Numbered from the stretch's first letter, positions 43,617 through 52,824 are shown. The stretch: DNA of 64,000 nucleotides from Acidobacteriota bacterium (GCA_018268935.1 JAFDVS010000007.1:1-64000); one strand, 5' to 3'. The notes: a model not told the origin generated them from the letters alone. Numbers and translations are program-made.

Positions 43617-44986
43617 CCGGTGAGGAGTTCCGCCGGTTGGGATACCGGCTGGTGGATCTGCTGGCGGGGTGGTTGGATGAAGTGCGGGATGTGCCGTTAA
43701 CGCCGGGGGAGACTCCGGCGGAAGTGCGGGCGGCGTTAGGGGACAGAGGGCTTCCGGCTTCGGGCACGCCGGCAGGTGAGGTGTTGGAAGAGGCGTGGCG
43801 GTTGTTGCGGGAGCACTCGCTGTTCAGCGGGCATCCACGGTTTGCGGGGTACGTGATTTCATCGGCGGCTCCGCTGGGGGCGCTGGCGGATTTGATGGCG
43901 GCGGGATTGAACCCGAATGTAGGGGCGTGGAAGCTGTCGCCGATGGCGACGGAGATGGAGGTGCAGGCTGTACGGTGGATCGCGGAGTTGCTGGGTTTTC
44001 CTTCCGATTGCGGCGGGTTGTTGGTGAGCGGCGGGAACATGGCGAACTTTATCGGGTACCTGGCGGCGCGCGGGCGTGGGGCGCGGTCCCGGCTGCGAGT
44101 GTATGCGTCGAAGGAGACGCACACGTGGCTGGAGAAGGCGGCGGATTTGTTTGGGGAGGTGACGGTTCGCTCGATTGGTGTGGATGCCGAGTATCGAATG
44201 GATTGCGGGGAGTTGGAGCTGCGCATCGCGGAGGATATGGCGGCGGGTTTGACGCCGTTTCTGATTGTGGGATCGGCGGGGACGGTGAGCACGGGGGCGG
44301 TGGATCCGCTGGTGCGGATGCGGGCGATTGCCGATACGTATGGGCTTTGGCTGCATGTGGACGGGGCGTATGGGGCTCCGGCGGCGGCGTTGCCGGATGC
44401 ATCGGAGGATTTGCGCGCGGTGGGGTTGGCGGATTCGATTGCGATCGATCCGCACAAGTGGCTGTATACGCCGGTGGAGGCGGGGTGCGTGCTGGTGCGG
44501 CGGGCGGCGGCGTTGCGGGAGACGTTTGATCATTCGCCTGCGTACTACCGGTTTGAGGAGGAAGGGGCTCCGGTGAATTTTTATCAACTGGGGCTGCAGA
44601 ACTCGCGGGGGTTCCGGGCGTTGAAGGTGTGGATGCAGATGAAGTGCGCGGGGCGGGATGGGTTGGTGCGGATGATCGCGCACGATGTGGAGATGGCGGG
44701 GTTGTTTGCCGCGCGGGTGAAGGCGGAGCCGCGGCTGGAGTTGATGGCTACGGGGCTGAGTATTGTCGTGTTCCGGTGGGTTGGGGATGGGGGAATGAGT
44801 GAGGAGGAGTTGAACCGGGTGAATGCGGAGTTGCTGGACCGGGTGCAGGCGAGCGGGGAGTTGTTTTTGTCGAATGCGGTACTGGAGGGACGGTTTGGAC
44901 TGCGGGCTTGCTTTGTGAATTTCCGGACTCGGGTGGAGGATGTGGAGCGGATGGTGAGGGCGGTGTTGGACTTGGGTGAACGTTAA
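43613..44986 (+). CDS. Pyridoxal-phosphate-dependent group II decarboxylase
   Basis: Start at ATG 43613, overlapping the sulfatase stop by ATGA; a TTG start eight codons upstream is possible. The 457-residue protein is of the aromatic-amino-acid/DOPA decarboxylase type: SGHPRFAGYVISSAAPLGAL, LLVSGGNMANFIGYLAARG, VGSAGTVSTGAVDPL, LWLHVDGAYGAPAAAL, and the PLP lysine Lys282 in IDPHKWLYTP. It would decarboxylate an aromatic amino acid or similar substrate in the cytoplasm. Coupling to a secreted sulfatase is unexpected. Its end overlaps the convergent vapC by 4 bases. Confidence 0.93.
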   Translation: MTGEEFRRLGYRLVDLLAGWLDEVRDVPLTPGETPAEVRAALGDRGLPASGTPAGEVLEEAWRLLREHSLFSGHPRFAGYVISSAAPLGALADLMAAGLNPNVGAWKLSPMATEMEVQAVRWIAELLGFPSDCGGLLVSGGNMANFIGYLAARGRGARSRLRVYASKETHTWLEKAADLFGEVTVRSIGVDAEYRMDCGELELRIAEDMAAGLTPFLIVGSAGTVSTGAVDPLVRMRAIADTYGLWLHVDGAYGAPAAALPDASEDLRAVGLADSIAIDPHKWLYTPVEAGCVLVRRAAALRETFDHSPAYYRFEEEGAPVNFYQLGLQNSRGFRALKVWMQMKCAGRDGLVRMIAHDVEMAGLFAARVKAEPRLELMATGLSIVVFRWVGDGGMSEEELNRVNAELLDRVQASGELFLSNAVLEGRFGLRACFVNFRTRVEDVERMVRAVLDLGER

Positions 44987-45408
44987 ACGGATCGGCCGAG
45001 CAGACCGAAGTGGACGGCGGCGGCGAGCATGTGGCGATCATTGGTCCAAACCTGGCGTTCGCCGATTTCCAGTGCAGTGGTCAGATGGACGGCGTCCGCA
45101 GTTCGTAGAAAGAGCTCGCGCGGTGCTGAGATCAGCATGGCGCTCGTCCTTCGCAGCACGTTTTCACTGACGGGAATGAAGTTCCACAGCCCTGCTTCCG
45201 AGTGCTCAGAGAAGCGGATGGCGATTTTGCCCGCGTCAGCAGACGAAATTGCGCCTTCCTTTACTTGGCGATGAAGGACGGCGTGAAACTCGGCAAGGGC
45301 CCAGAGTGATGTTTGAATGATGTCCGCCGTGCGAACCAACTCACGAACTTGCGGAGACTCCGGCTCGTTGCAGTAGAACTTGGCGATGTAAGCGGTATCG
45401 AAATACAC
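44983..45408 (-). CDS. vapC: PIN-domain toxin (VapC-like)
   Basis: The 141-residue protein has the PIN RNase layout: Asp4 in MYFDTAYIAKFY, Glu in ALAEFHAVL near 40, Asp in RTADAVHLTTAL near 105 and Asp in VWTNDRHML near 123. VapC toxins cleave tRNA or rRNA. The antitoxin gene ends 4 bases upstream on the same strand, so this is a standard antitoxin-first operon. All acidic residues expected for metal binding are present, so the toxin looks active. Confidence 0.9.
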   Translation of the reverse strand: MYFDTAYIAKFYCNEPESPQVRELVRTADIIQTSLWALAEFHAVLHRQVKEGAISSADAGKIAIRFSEHSEAGLWNFIPVSENVLRRTSAMLISAPRELFLRTADAVHLTTALEIGERQVWTNDRHMLAAAVHFGLLGRSV

Positions 45409-45412
45409 GTTC

Positions 45413-45661
45413 TTACCGATTTCGGTCGTCCTCGAGGATCGCGGTGCTATCGGCAGCCGGAGGCATGCGGGCCCAGAGCTTTTTCATGGAAGCAAAGATT
45501 TGAGCCTTCTGGGCTGTCGTTAATCGCGAGCGGGGGGTAATGGGGCGCAACTCGGCAACAGGTTCGCCTCGGCGTTCGATGACGATGATGTTGCCTTCCG
45601 CGGCTTCGCGCACGAGTTCTGAAGTGCGGATGTGAAGTTCACGGATGGAAGTGTGCTTCAT
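45413..45661 (-). CDS. Phd/YefM-type antitoxin of the PIN toxin
   Basis: The 82-residue protein opens MKHTSIRELHIRTSELVREA and has IIVIERRGEPVAEL, the Phd/YefM DNA-binding fold, with a disordered C-terminal tail that would wrap the PIN toxin. A Phd-type antitoxin paired with VapC is a common mix. It should also repress its own operon. The promoter would lie in 45662-45748, shared with the divergent response-regulator gene. Confidence 0.9.
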   Translation of the reverse strand: MKHTSIRELHIRTSELVREAAEGNIIVIERRGEPVAELRPITPRSRLTTAQKAQIFASMKKLWARMPPAADSTAILEDDRNR

Positions 45662-45748
45662 TTGCTACATTGTAGCACCTCGACCTTTTGGAGAGCATGA
45701 TCGTCCGCGAGCGAGGGCGTTCCCCCCACATGATATTGTTGAGGTTAG

Positions 45749-46447
45749 ATGAGAATCCTCGTCATTGAAGACGAAAAACGTATTGCGGACTTTCTGTCGC
45801 GGGGCCTGGAGAGCGCGGGCTACGCGGTGGATGTGGCGCATGATGGGCAGGCAGGGCTCGATTTGTTGCATCAGACGGATTACGATCTGCTGGTGCTCGA
45901 TTTGAACCTACCCGATATGGATGGACTCGATGTGCTGGAGAAGGTGCGGAACCGGAAGGTTTCGCCGCCAGTGCTGATTTTGAGCGCACGGAATGCGGTG
46001 GATGACCGGGTGAAGGGCCTCGAGTTGGGTGCCGATGATTACCTGGTGAAGCCGTTCGCGTTCGTCGAGTTGCTGGCTCGCGTGCGGGCGTTGCTGCGGA
46101 GAGGGCAACCGATTCCGGAACGGCTGCAGGTGGGTGATCTGGTGCTCGATTGCATCCGGCGGAAAGTGACGCGGAGCGGACATCCGATTGAACTGGCGCC
46201 GAAGGAATTCAGCATTCTGGAATACATGATGCGGAATCCGGGGCGGCCGCTGAGCCGGACGATGATCGTCGAGCACGTGTGGGACATGGACTACGACGGG
46301 CTGACGAATATCGTCGATGTTTATATTCGTCACCTGCGGACGAAGATCGATGAGAACACGACGACACGGCTGATTCATACGGTGCGGGGGATCGGGTATA
46401 TGCTCGATCTGCCGGAGCGGGCGGCGGAAAAAGCAGCGGAGATGTAA
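45749..46447 (+). CDS. OmpR/PhoB-family response regulator
   Basis: The 232-residue protein has a receiver domain (LVIEDEKRIADFL; phospho-acceptor Asp near 51 in LLVLDLNLPDMDG; switch LSARNAVDDRVKGLELGADD; Lys in YLVKPFAF) and a winged-helix effector domain (IELAPKEFSILEYMMRNPGR, VDVYIRHLRTKID, IHTVRGIGYML). It is closest in style to the CusR/CopR group. The partner kinase follows 8 bases later. Confidence 0.95.
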   Translation: MRILVIEDEKRIADFLSRGLESAGYAVDVAHDGQAGLDLLHQTDYDLLVLDLNLPDMDGLDVLEKVRNRKVSPPVLILSARNAVDDRVKGLELGADDYLVKPFAFVELLARVRALLRRGQPIPERLQVGDLVLDCIRRKVTRSGHPIELAPKEFSILEYMMRNPGRPLSRTMIVEHVWDMDYDGLTNIVDVYIRHLRTKIDENTTTRLIHTVRGIGYMLDLPERAAEKAAEM

Positions 46448-46455
46448 TTGGGGCG

Positions 46456-47964
46456 ATGGCCAAGAAGCCGAGGTTTTCCTTTCTTCGCGGGCTGCGGTTC
46501 CGGCTGACGCTGGCGAACGGGATTTTTCTGGTTGGGCTGCTGGTGTTTCTTGGGTTCTTCTTCCGCGGGGTGTTGAGCCTGATTCTGGACAACCAGATTC
46601 AAGACATCCTGAACGAGGAATGGTATGCGGTGAAGGGGTACCTGATCATTCACCGCGGAGAGGCGGACTGGCGGTACGATTCCGAGGATCGGGAAGAGGA
46701 GTTTATCGTCAAGCGGATGCAGCGCGTTTTCTTCCTGGCTGATGCGAAGGGGAAGAAGATCGCTGCTTCGGACATTTTTGAGGATTTGGGGATACCGCCG
46801 GAGAAGGAAGTGGTGGCGGCGTTGGGATCGAAGCAGCCGTACTGGCTGGAGAAGCGATCGTCGTCGGGGGAACTGTACCGGATCCGCGGCGGGTTATTTG
46901 TGGACGACGACAACAAGTCGTATTTCGTGGCGATCGGGCGGCCGAATTCGGCGAACGAAGCAATTCTGGATGAATTTTCGCGGGACTATCAGCGATTACT
47001 GCCGGTGTTTATATTGAGCGGCTGCCTGCTGGGCTGGCTGGTGGCAGGACGGGCAATACGGCCGGTGCATGAACTGGCGCGAACGGCGGAGTTGGTATCG
47101 GGAGACAACCTGAGTTTGCGCATTCCACCGCGGCGGTCGGGGGATGAATTAGACAACCTGATCCATACGTTCAACAGCATGGTGGAGCGGCTGGAGCAGA
47201 GCTTTCGGATGACGCGGCAATTCAACGCGGATGTGTCTCACGAGTTGCGCACACCGTTGACAGCGATCCGCGGGCAATTGGAAGTGGCGCTGTTCACGGC
47301 AACGACGAAGGAGCAGTACCGGGAGGCGATGATCAACGCGCTGGAGGATGTGGAGCGGCTGTCGCAGACGGTGCGGGCGATGCTGCTCCTATCGCAGGCC
47401 GAGAGCGGGCAACTGGCATTGACGCGCAGCGTATTCGATCTGGCGGATGTGGTGCGGGACCTGGTGGGAGAGTTTCAGATTCCGGCGGAAGAGGCCCGCG
47501 TGGAGATGTTGTGCGAAGCGGATGGGGTGACGGGGATTGAGGCGGACCGGATTCAGATTGAGCGGATGGTGAACAATCTGCTGTCGAATGCGGTGAAGTA
47601 CACGCGGAGCGGGGGTAAAGTGGTTGCTCGTGTGTCGGCGCAGGAGGAGCAGGTGTTGCTGGAGGTGGAGGATACGGGTGTGGGGATACCGGCGGACCAC
47701 TTGCCGCATATTTTCGACCGCTTCTACCGGGTGCCGGGAGCATCGAAGGAGCAGCAGGGATTGGGGCTGGGGCTGAGCTTCGTGGCGTGGATTGTGAAGG
47801 CGCACGGCGGCTCGATCCATGTGGACAGCATGCCAGGCAAAGGGACGCGGTTCGCGATCACTCTTCCCGCAGCGCAGAAGACGGGAGGAGGCGAGAGGCT
47901 CGCCATGCAGGGAGCAGACATGCAAGGAGCGCCACCGCCAGCAGCGTCGCAGGCACCGCGGTAA
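46456..47964 (+). CDS. Membrane sensor histidine kinase, tail overlaps ADOP gene
   Basis: The 502-residue kinase has two membrane segments (~20-42 and ~178-198) around a periplasmic sensor of ~135 residues, HAMP (~199-250), HisKA with DVSHELRTPLTAIRG near 262, and HATPase with MVNNLLSNAVKYT, DTGVGIPADHL and GLGLGLSFVAWIVKAHGG. It resembles CusS/heavy-metal sensor kinases. After the normal end (FAITLPAAQ) it carries ~30 extra Ala/Gln/Pro-rich residues; the last 107 bases overlap the 3' end of the convergent permease gene. The tail probably arose by loss of the original stop. Confidence 0.94.
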   Translation: MAKKPRFSFLRGLRFRLTLANGIFLVGLLVFLGFFFRGVLSLILDNQIQDILNEEWYAVKGYLIIHRGEADWRYDSEDREEEFIVKRMQRVFFLADAKGKKIAASDIFEDLGIPPEKEVVAALGSKQPYWLEKRSSSGELYRIRGGLFVDDDNKSYFVAIGRPNSANEAILDEFSRDYQRLLPVFILSGCLLGWLVAGRAIRPVHELARTAELVSGDNLSLRIPPRRSGDELDNLIHTFNSMVERLEQSFRMTRQFNADVSHELRTPLTAIRGQLEVALFTATTKEQYREAMINALEDVERLSQTVRAMLLLSQAESGQLALTRSVFDLADVVRDLVGEFQIPAEEARVEMLCEADGVTGIEADRIQIERMVNNLLSNAVKYTRSGGKVVARVSAQEEQVLLEVEDTGVGIPADHLPHIFDRFYRVPGASKEQQGLGLGLSFVAWIVKAHGGSIHVDSMPGKGTRFAITLPAAQKTGGGERLAMQGADMQGAPPPAASQAPR

Positions 47965-50329
47965 AGGTAACGGGGTCAGTGGGGCTAATGCCGTAGAGGA
48001 TGCCCTGGAGGAGTTGCGCGGAGGCGAGGGCGGCGGCGAATCCGAGGGCGATGCCGATGATGGCGAGCATGGATCCCTGACGGAGGACGAGGCGGAGAAT
48101 GCGGCCGCTGCCCGCGCCGAGGGCCATGCGGATGCCGAACTCGCGGGAGCGGCGGCTGACGCTGTAATGAATCACACCAAAGAGGCCGGTGATGGCGAGA
48201 AGGATGGCGGTGAAGCCGGCGAATCCAAAGACCACGGCGGCCATGCGGGGGAGAATGCGGGCGCTTGAGATGTGATCTTCCATGCGGGCGATGTCGTAGA
48301 CGGAGGTGGTAGGGAAGGCGGACTCGAGTTCCTGGCGCAGGCGCTCGGCGGGGACATTGCCATCGGTGCGGACGAGGAGGCGGAAGCCGAAAATCGCCTG
48401 GCCGGCGAAGGTGTCATCGAGGAGGGGGAAGAAGGCGGGACGCGGGGCTTCGCCGAGAGAACGCATTTTGATGGTGGCGAGGACTCCGGCGACCTGATGA
48501 GGTTTGTCGCCACGGTAGAAGATGCGGCCTGTGGCTTCGGCGGAGGGCCAGAGTTTGCGGGCGAGCTCTTCGTTGATGAGGGTGGGAACGGGTGCTCCGG
48601 GCCGGGCGGTAAGCGTGGTGGCGCCGGAGAGGAGTTTCATCCCGATGGCTTCAGAGAACTGCTGGCCGACGGTGGTGATATCGGCGGAGATGGTTTCGGT
48701 TTTGGCATCGGCGGCGCGGCGTTCGGTGCGGACGGTGGTGGATTGACCGCCGATGCTTAAGGGGAGGAGGTCGCAGTAGCTGACGGCCTGGACTCCGGGA
48801 ATGGAGCGGAGGCGATGGCTGAGTTGCGTGAGGAGCTGCGCCAATTTGGGCTTCTTTACGCCATCGAGGACGGGATCGACGGCGATGGTGTAGACATTGC
48901 GGGGATCGAAGCCGATGTTGATGGTGTGGGCGTTGCGGAGGCTGCGTAAAACGAGTCCGGCGGCGGTGAGCAGCACGAGCGCTACGGCGACCTGGCCAAC
49001 GATGAGGATATTGGCGGCGCGGAACCGGCGTGGCTTTGATGCGCCATCGGCGGTGAGGACGCGGAGGGAGGAGACGAGATCGGTGCGTCCGGCGCGGAGG
49101 GCTGGGGCGAGGCCGAAGGCGATGGTGGTGAGGAAGGTAAGGAAGAGTGTGAAGAGTGCGACGCGCCAGTCGATGACAGTGGACAAGTCAAGGGGGACGG
49201 GGAATGGGAAGGGGATGCGGGCGATGGCGGTTTGCGCGGCGCGGGTGAGGAGGAGGGCGAACGCTGCGCCTCCGAGGGCGATGAGGGAGCTTTCGGAAAG
49301 AAGCTGGCGGATGAGGCGGAAGCGTCCGGCGCCGAGAGCGAGGCGGGTGCCGATTTCGCGCTGGCGGCGGGCAGCACGGGCCAGGAGGAGGTTCGCCACG
49401 TTGGCACAGGCGATGAGGAGGACGAGGAGCATCACGGTGAGCAGAAGTGCGAGGAAAGCGGTGGTGGAGGCACGGAAGCTGGGATTGATCTGGCCGGCGG
49501 GTTCGAGATAGAAGGATTTTTCCTTTCTGGTGTCGGGGAAGGATTGGGCGAGGCGGGCGGAGATGGTGTCGAGAGCGGCGCGCGCCTGGGGTAGAGTGAC
49601 TCCGGGCTTGAGGCGGGCGATGGAGAAGAGCCAGAAGCTGCCGCGGGAGGTGAAGCGATCGTCGCGCCCTTCGCTGAGGGTGGAAGCGACGGAGCGATGG
49701 AGGGACATGGGAATCCAGAAGTCGCCGATGAGGCCGACGTCAGTGCCGCGGAAATCGGGAGCGGCGACGCCGATGACGGTGAGGGGGTGCTGATTGATGC
49801 GGATGGTTTTGCCGATGATGGCGGGGTCGGCGCCGAGCCTGGTGCGCCAGGTGTGATGAGCGAGTACGACGACGAAATCGCGGTCGGGGACCTGATCTTC
49901 GGAAGGGAGGAAGGTGCGTCCGAGGAAGGGGCGCATGGCGGCGACATCGAAGTAGTTGCCAGTGACGAGTTGGCCCCAGAGGCGGTTGGGGCGGCCATCG
50001 GCGGCGGTGAGGTTGGCGGGGACGAGGGGGAAGTAGGCGGCGAGGGATTGGAAGACGGAGGTTTCGGCGGCGAGGTCGCGGTAATCGGGGAAGGAGATGG
50101 TTTCGCCGGGCTGCTGGCCTTTCTGGACACCGTAGAGGGCGTAGAGGGAATCGGGGCGCTGAACGGGGAGGGGTTGGAAGAGGACTTTGTTGGCAACGGC
50201 GAATACCGTGGTATTGGCGGCGACGCCTATGCCGATGGAGATAATGGCGGCGAAGGTGAGCAGCGGCTCTTTACGAAGCACGCGGGTACCGAAGCGCAGG
50301 TCCTGAAGGAAGTCCTGAAAAGCGGGCAT
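47858..50329 (-). CDS. ADOP-type ABC permease (MacB/FtsX-like)
   Basis: The 823-residue protein has the duplicated MacB-PCD plus FtsX layout of acidobacterial duplicated orphan permeases: an N-terminal leader (FGTRVLRKEPLLTFAAIISI) with GIGVAANTTVFAVANKVL, a periplasmic domain, a membrane block near 285-440 (LLIACANVANLLLARAARR, EIGTRLALGAGR), a second periplasmic domain, and a last block (SRRSREFGIRMALGAGSGRI). No ABC ATPase is encoded beside it, hence 'orphan'. Likely role: mechanotransmission or export with an ATPase from another locus. Confidence 0.93.
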   Translation of the reverse strand: MPAFQDFLQDLRFGTRVLRKEPLLTFAAIISIGIGVAANTTVFAVANKVLFQPLPVQRPDSLYALYGVQKGQQPGETISFPDYRDLAAETSVFQSLAAYFPLVPANLTAADGRPNRLWGQLVTGNYFDVAAMRPFLGRTFLPSEDQVPDRDFVVVLAHHTWRTRLGADPAIIGKTIRINQHPLTVIGVAAPDFRGTDVGLIGDFWIPMSLHRSVASTLSEGRDDRFTSRGSFWLFSIARLKPGVTLPQARAALDTISARLAQSFPDTRKEKSFYLEPAGQINPSFRASTTAFLALLLTVMLLVLLIACANVANLLLARAARRQREIGTRLALGAGRFRLIRQLLSESSLIALGGAAFALLLTRAAQTAIARIPFPFPVPLDLSTVIDWRVALFTLFLTFLTTIAFGLAPALRAGRTDLVSSLRVLTADGASKPRRFRAANILIVGQVAVALVLLTAAGLVLRSLRNAHTINIGFDPRNVYTIAVDPVLDGVKKPKLAQLLTQLSHRLRSIPGVQAVSYCDLLPLSIGGQSTTVRTERRAADAKTETISADITTVGQQFSEAIGMKLLSGATTLTARPGAPVPTLINEELARKLWPSAEATGRIFYRGDKPHQVAGVLATIKMRSLGEAPRPAFFPLLDDTFAGQAIFGFRLLVRTDGNVPAERLRQELESAFPTTSVYDIARMEDHISSARILPRMAAVVFGFAGFTAILLAITGLFGVIHYSVSRRSREFGIRMALGAGSGRILRLVLRQGSMLAIIGIALGFAAALASAQLLQGILYGISPTDPVTFTAVPATLLAVALLACLLPAWRASRLLPSSALREE

Positions 50330-50704
50330 GCCAAGAGTAACGGAAGCGGCTGGGGAAATGTTTCCTGTCCGGGTGAACTATTGGCGGGCAGCGGCTTCCG
50401 TGTTAGGTAAGCGAAGTGACGAAAGCGAAGAGATCGGCGGTATCAGGGTCGACGGCCGCGGCGTCGATGATGCGGGATTCGCAACAGTAGAATCGGACAA
50501 GCTGCGGGTTGGGTGCGGTCGGATTGTCGAGTGTCGCGTTCCGGTTGGATTCGGCGAGCAAGGTCTCCATGCAGTAATTTGAACTCCTGGTATCAGGATT
50601 ACCCAACGGATGGAATAAGGGAATTAGCCGGAAGCCTCAGGGGGTTGCGGAAAGCTCCCAATTACGAAAAACACCGGAGTACGGTGACGCCGGAGCAGGG
50701 GGTA
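50330..50704. other. Intergenic stretch, no confident gene
   Basis: About 375 bases between two minus-strand genes. It holds the promoter of the permease and one weak small frame (50403-50570). I see no terminator or repeat. Confidence 0.4.
50403..50570 (-). CDS. Doubtful small ORF
   Basis: A 55-codon frame (METLLAESNRNATLDNPTAP ... DPDTADLFAFVTSLT) has an amino-acid composition that looks protein-like, but there is no ribosome-binding site, no family match and no coupling to a neighbour. Listed only because it is the best frame in this gap. Confidence 0.2.
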   Translation of the reverse strand: METLLAESNRNATLDNPTAPNPQLVRFYCCESRIIDAAAVDPDTADLFAFVTSLT

Positions 50705-52132
50705 CTACTTCGATTGGAAGTGAGATTCGCGGAGGCGGAACCCGGTGCCGGTGGTTTGGGGGAAGACGATGGCAAGGACTCCGCCGGCATCGGTGGCAAG
50801 TTCGGCGAGTTCCTCGTCGTCGACTTCGATTTCGTAGTTGGTAGTGGGCTTGAGTCCGATTAAGAAGTAGCGGGTGGGTTCGGCGAGGTTCAAGGTGAGT
50901 TGCATGGGATTCTCACCGACGACGACCATATTCTGGCCGATTTCGAGGGGTTCTTTGATGGCGCGGGGCTGGAGGCCGCTGCGTTTGCCATCCATGAAGA
51001 GCTCCATGTCGCCGCGATTGTAGCTGAGCCAGGTGGCGCTTTCTTCCCAATCGGAGCGGAGGATGAGGATACCGGAAGTTGGGTCGTGGAAGAAGGTGGG
51101 GAGGTGGTGGTAGCTGAGACCGGGCTGGTAGGGATTGGCCCAAAGGAACTCATATGGGGAGCCGAGGGCTCCGCGCATAATGAAGCGATCCTGGATGAGC
51201 CAGCCCTGGAGGAACTGATGGGCGAGGGCGTTGGGGTCGTAGGCGACGATGCTGAGATCGGCGGCGCGATTGAAGGCGGCTTGGGTGAGGTCGGGTTCGC
51301 CGAGACCGGAGTATTGGGCGATGTGGTAGAAGTTATCGGCGGCGGGGAAGGTAGCGGGGTAATAGCTGATGACCCGGTGGTTGGGGAAATCGCGGAAGAA
51401 GGCGAGCGCGTTGTCGCGCATGTCGAAGTTGAGGTTGTCTTTGATGGCGTGCATCAATTCGAGGAGGGCGTAGGAGTCGGCGAGGGGGAAGGCATTGCGG
51501 TTTTTGCGGATGGCGGGGACGATCTTGCCCATCCACCAGGAAGTCCAGATGGTGCGGAGGGTGGACTCGGTGATGTTGGGGACATGATCGGCGAGGGCGA
51601 TGGCGGCGAGGGCCCGGGAGCGGATGGAGGAGACGGAGTCACTTTTGGATTCGCGCTCGATGCCCTGGACGAGTTTGGCGGCGAGGGCTTTTTCCTGGGA
51701 CTCAGTGAGGTTGGGCTGGCACCAGTCGTAGACAAAGGCAAGTTGGCGGAGGTCGCTGGCAGGGCCGAGTGCCCATTGGATGGCTTGCTTGGCTTGGGCG
51801 GGATCTTCGGAGACGACGGCGTAGAGGGCGAGGGCGAAGCCGCGCTCGGGCATGCTGGCGCCGCCGGTCATGAGGGATTGAAACTGCTCCCAGCGTGGGG
51901 ATTTGCGATCGCGCTCACGGCGCAGGAGGCGAAGGCGGCGCGAGTTGAGGAGGAGGCGCGGGTGCTCGGTATAGACCTTGAACTCTTCGGGGGAGATATC
52001 GGGGGAGACGAGTCCTTCTTTGGTGGAGGGGGGAGGGGTGGCGGCAGCAGCGGCGGAGGGCGGGGTTTGCGAGAGCGCGGGAAGGGCGAGGAGGAGGCAG
52101 AGGAACAGTCGCATTCTACTCGATTGTGTCAT
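50705..52132 (-). CDS. Exported heparinase-II/III-like or alginate-lyase-like protein of uncertain activity
   Basis: The 475-residue protein has a signal peptide (MRLFLCLLLALPALS; start 52114, or 52132 with six more residues). The ~55-330 region begins HPRLLLNSRRLRLLRRERDR and continues as a helical toroid (AFVYDWCQPNLTESQEKALA, MHAIKDNLNFDMRDNALAFF). The rest is a beta-sandwich (SGILILRSDWEESATWLSYN, RGDMELFMDGKRSG). This two-part fold is that of heparinase II/III and alginate lyase families, but the usual Tyr/His catalytic pattern is not clear, so activity is unproven. Confidence 0.75.
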   Translation of the reverse strand: MTQSSRMRLFLCLLLALPALSQTPPSAAAAATPPPSTKEGLVSPDISPEEFKVYTEHPRLLLNSRRLRLLRRERDRKSPRWEQFQSLMTGGASMPERGFALALYAVVSEDPAQAKQAIQWALGPASDLRQLAFVYDWCQPNLTESQEKALAAKLVQGIERESKSDSVSSIRSRALAAIALADHVPNITESTLRTIWTSWWMGKIVPAIRKNRNAFPLADSYALLELMHAIKDNLNFDMRDNALAFFRDFPNHRVISYYPATFPAADNFYHIAQYSGLGEPDLTQAAFNRAADLSIVAYDPNALAHQFLQGWLIQDRFIMRGALGSPYEFLWANPYQPGLSYHHLPTFFHDPTSGILILRSDWEESATWLSYNRGDMELFMDGKRSGLQPRAIKEPLEIGQNMVVVGENPMQLTLNLAEPTRYFLIGLKPTTNYEIEVDDEELAELATDAGGVLAIVFPQTTGTGFRLRESHFQSK

Positions 52133-52399
52133 AGTGACACACCGGACACTGTAAGTGGGCGAAGGGAGAGTAGCGGCAAGATGGGAAGTCTTTTGTTTTC
52201 AACATCACTTTTTTGTGCAGACATGGCCCCGGACGTGCTAACTTAGATAACGAATTGATGGAACAACCTCTTTGACCTGCCCTCTGCTGCAATTAGCGGA
52301 TGGATTCAGTGAGCTGAGGCAAGAGAGTGCTTGCGGGAGTCAGTATTCGGATTGTTTAATTCGCTCACTTACGTTCATATGCTGGTTGCAACAGAGGGT
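52133..52399. other. Gene-free A/T-richer stretch
   Basis: No coding frame is convincing on either strand. TTGTTT (52353-52358) and TCATAT (52376-52381), 17 bases apart, are a weak promoter candidate for the structured region that follows. Otherwise I see nothing. Confidence 0.3.
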
Positions 52400-52669
52400 A
52401 CTTTTTTCAAGAGTTGTTCCGGGAGAGTATCCCCGAGACGAAGGGGTTTGTAGTACCGGTCTTACCTTGAGTTGAGGTTTCGGCCAACGGTTGGCGTTCC
52501 TGAGGCGGGAATAGATTGGACGCGGGCCTGTCCAGGAATGTTGGCGGTGCGGGTATCGTCAAGATCCATCCGCGCCGACGCCTAGCTCTCATGCCCGAAT
52601 CATAAGGGCAGACCGCACTGGAAACGGCTTCCTAATCCTGTCTCTCTCACCGTTTCCAGTGCGGTTTTT
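52400..52669 (+). ncRNA. Candidate structured non-coding RNA
   Basis: No protein is encoded here, yet a chain of local hairpins leads into a strong terminator on the plus strand: CCGG/CCGG at 52419-52422 and 52456-52459 enclosing CCCC/GGGG at 52431-52434 and 52443-52446; GCCAA/TTGGC at 52483-52495; TTCC/GGAA at 52497-52511; TGGAC/GTCCA at 52517-52534; CGGTGCGG/CCGCGCCG at 52545-52577; then the 15-bp terminator stem. I could not match it to tmRNA, RNase P or SRP RNA by their conserved cores. A 6S-like or lineage-specific RNA is possible. The 5' end is uncertain. Confidence 0.5.
52613..52669 (+). terminator. Strong intrinsic terminator with 15-bp perfect stem
   Basis: CCGCACTGGAAACGG (52613-52627) pairs perfectly with CCGTTTCCAGTGCGG (52650-52664); the loop is 22 bases and TTTTT follows. 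The T-run is only on the plus-strand side, so it ends a plus-strand transcript, although no plus-strand gene precedes it for over 2 kb. Confidence 0.9.
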
Positions 52670-52824
52670 CTTCTCAGCGTGGCTGAAACCCTAACGATAC
52701 CTGTTTTCAATTCTTTTCGCAACCCTTTTTTTGCGTGTGGGGGACCGACTCGCTTGCGCTCGCGGTTCTGTATGCAAGAATTGGCTCCGGGGTTGCGCCT
52801 TTCCCGGTAGAGTGAAGAACAGAC

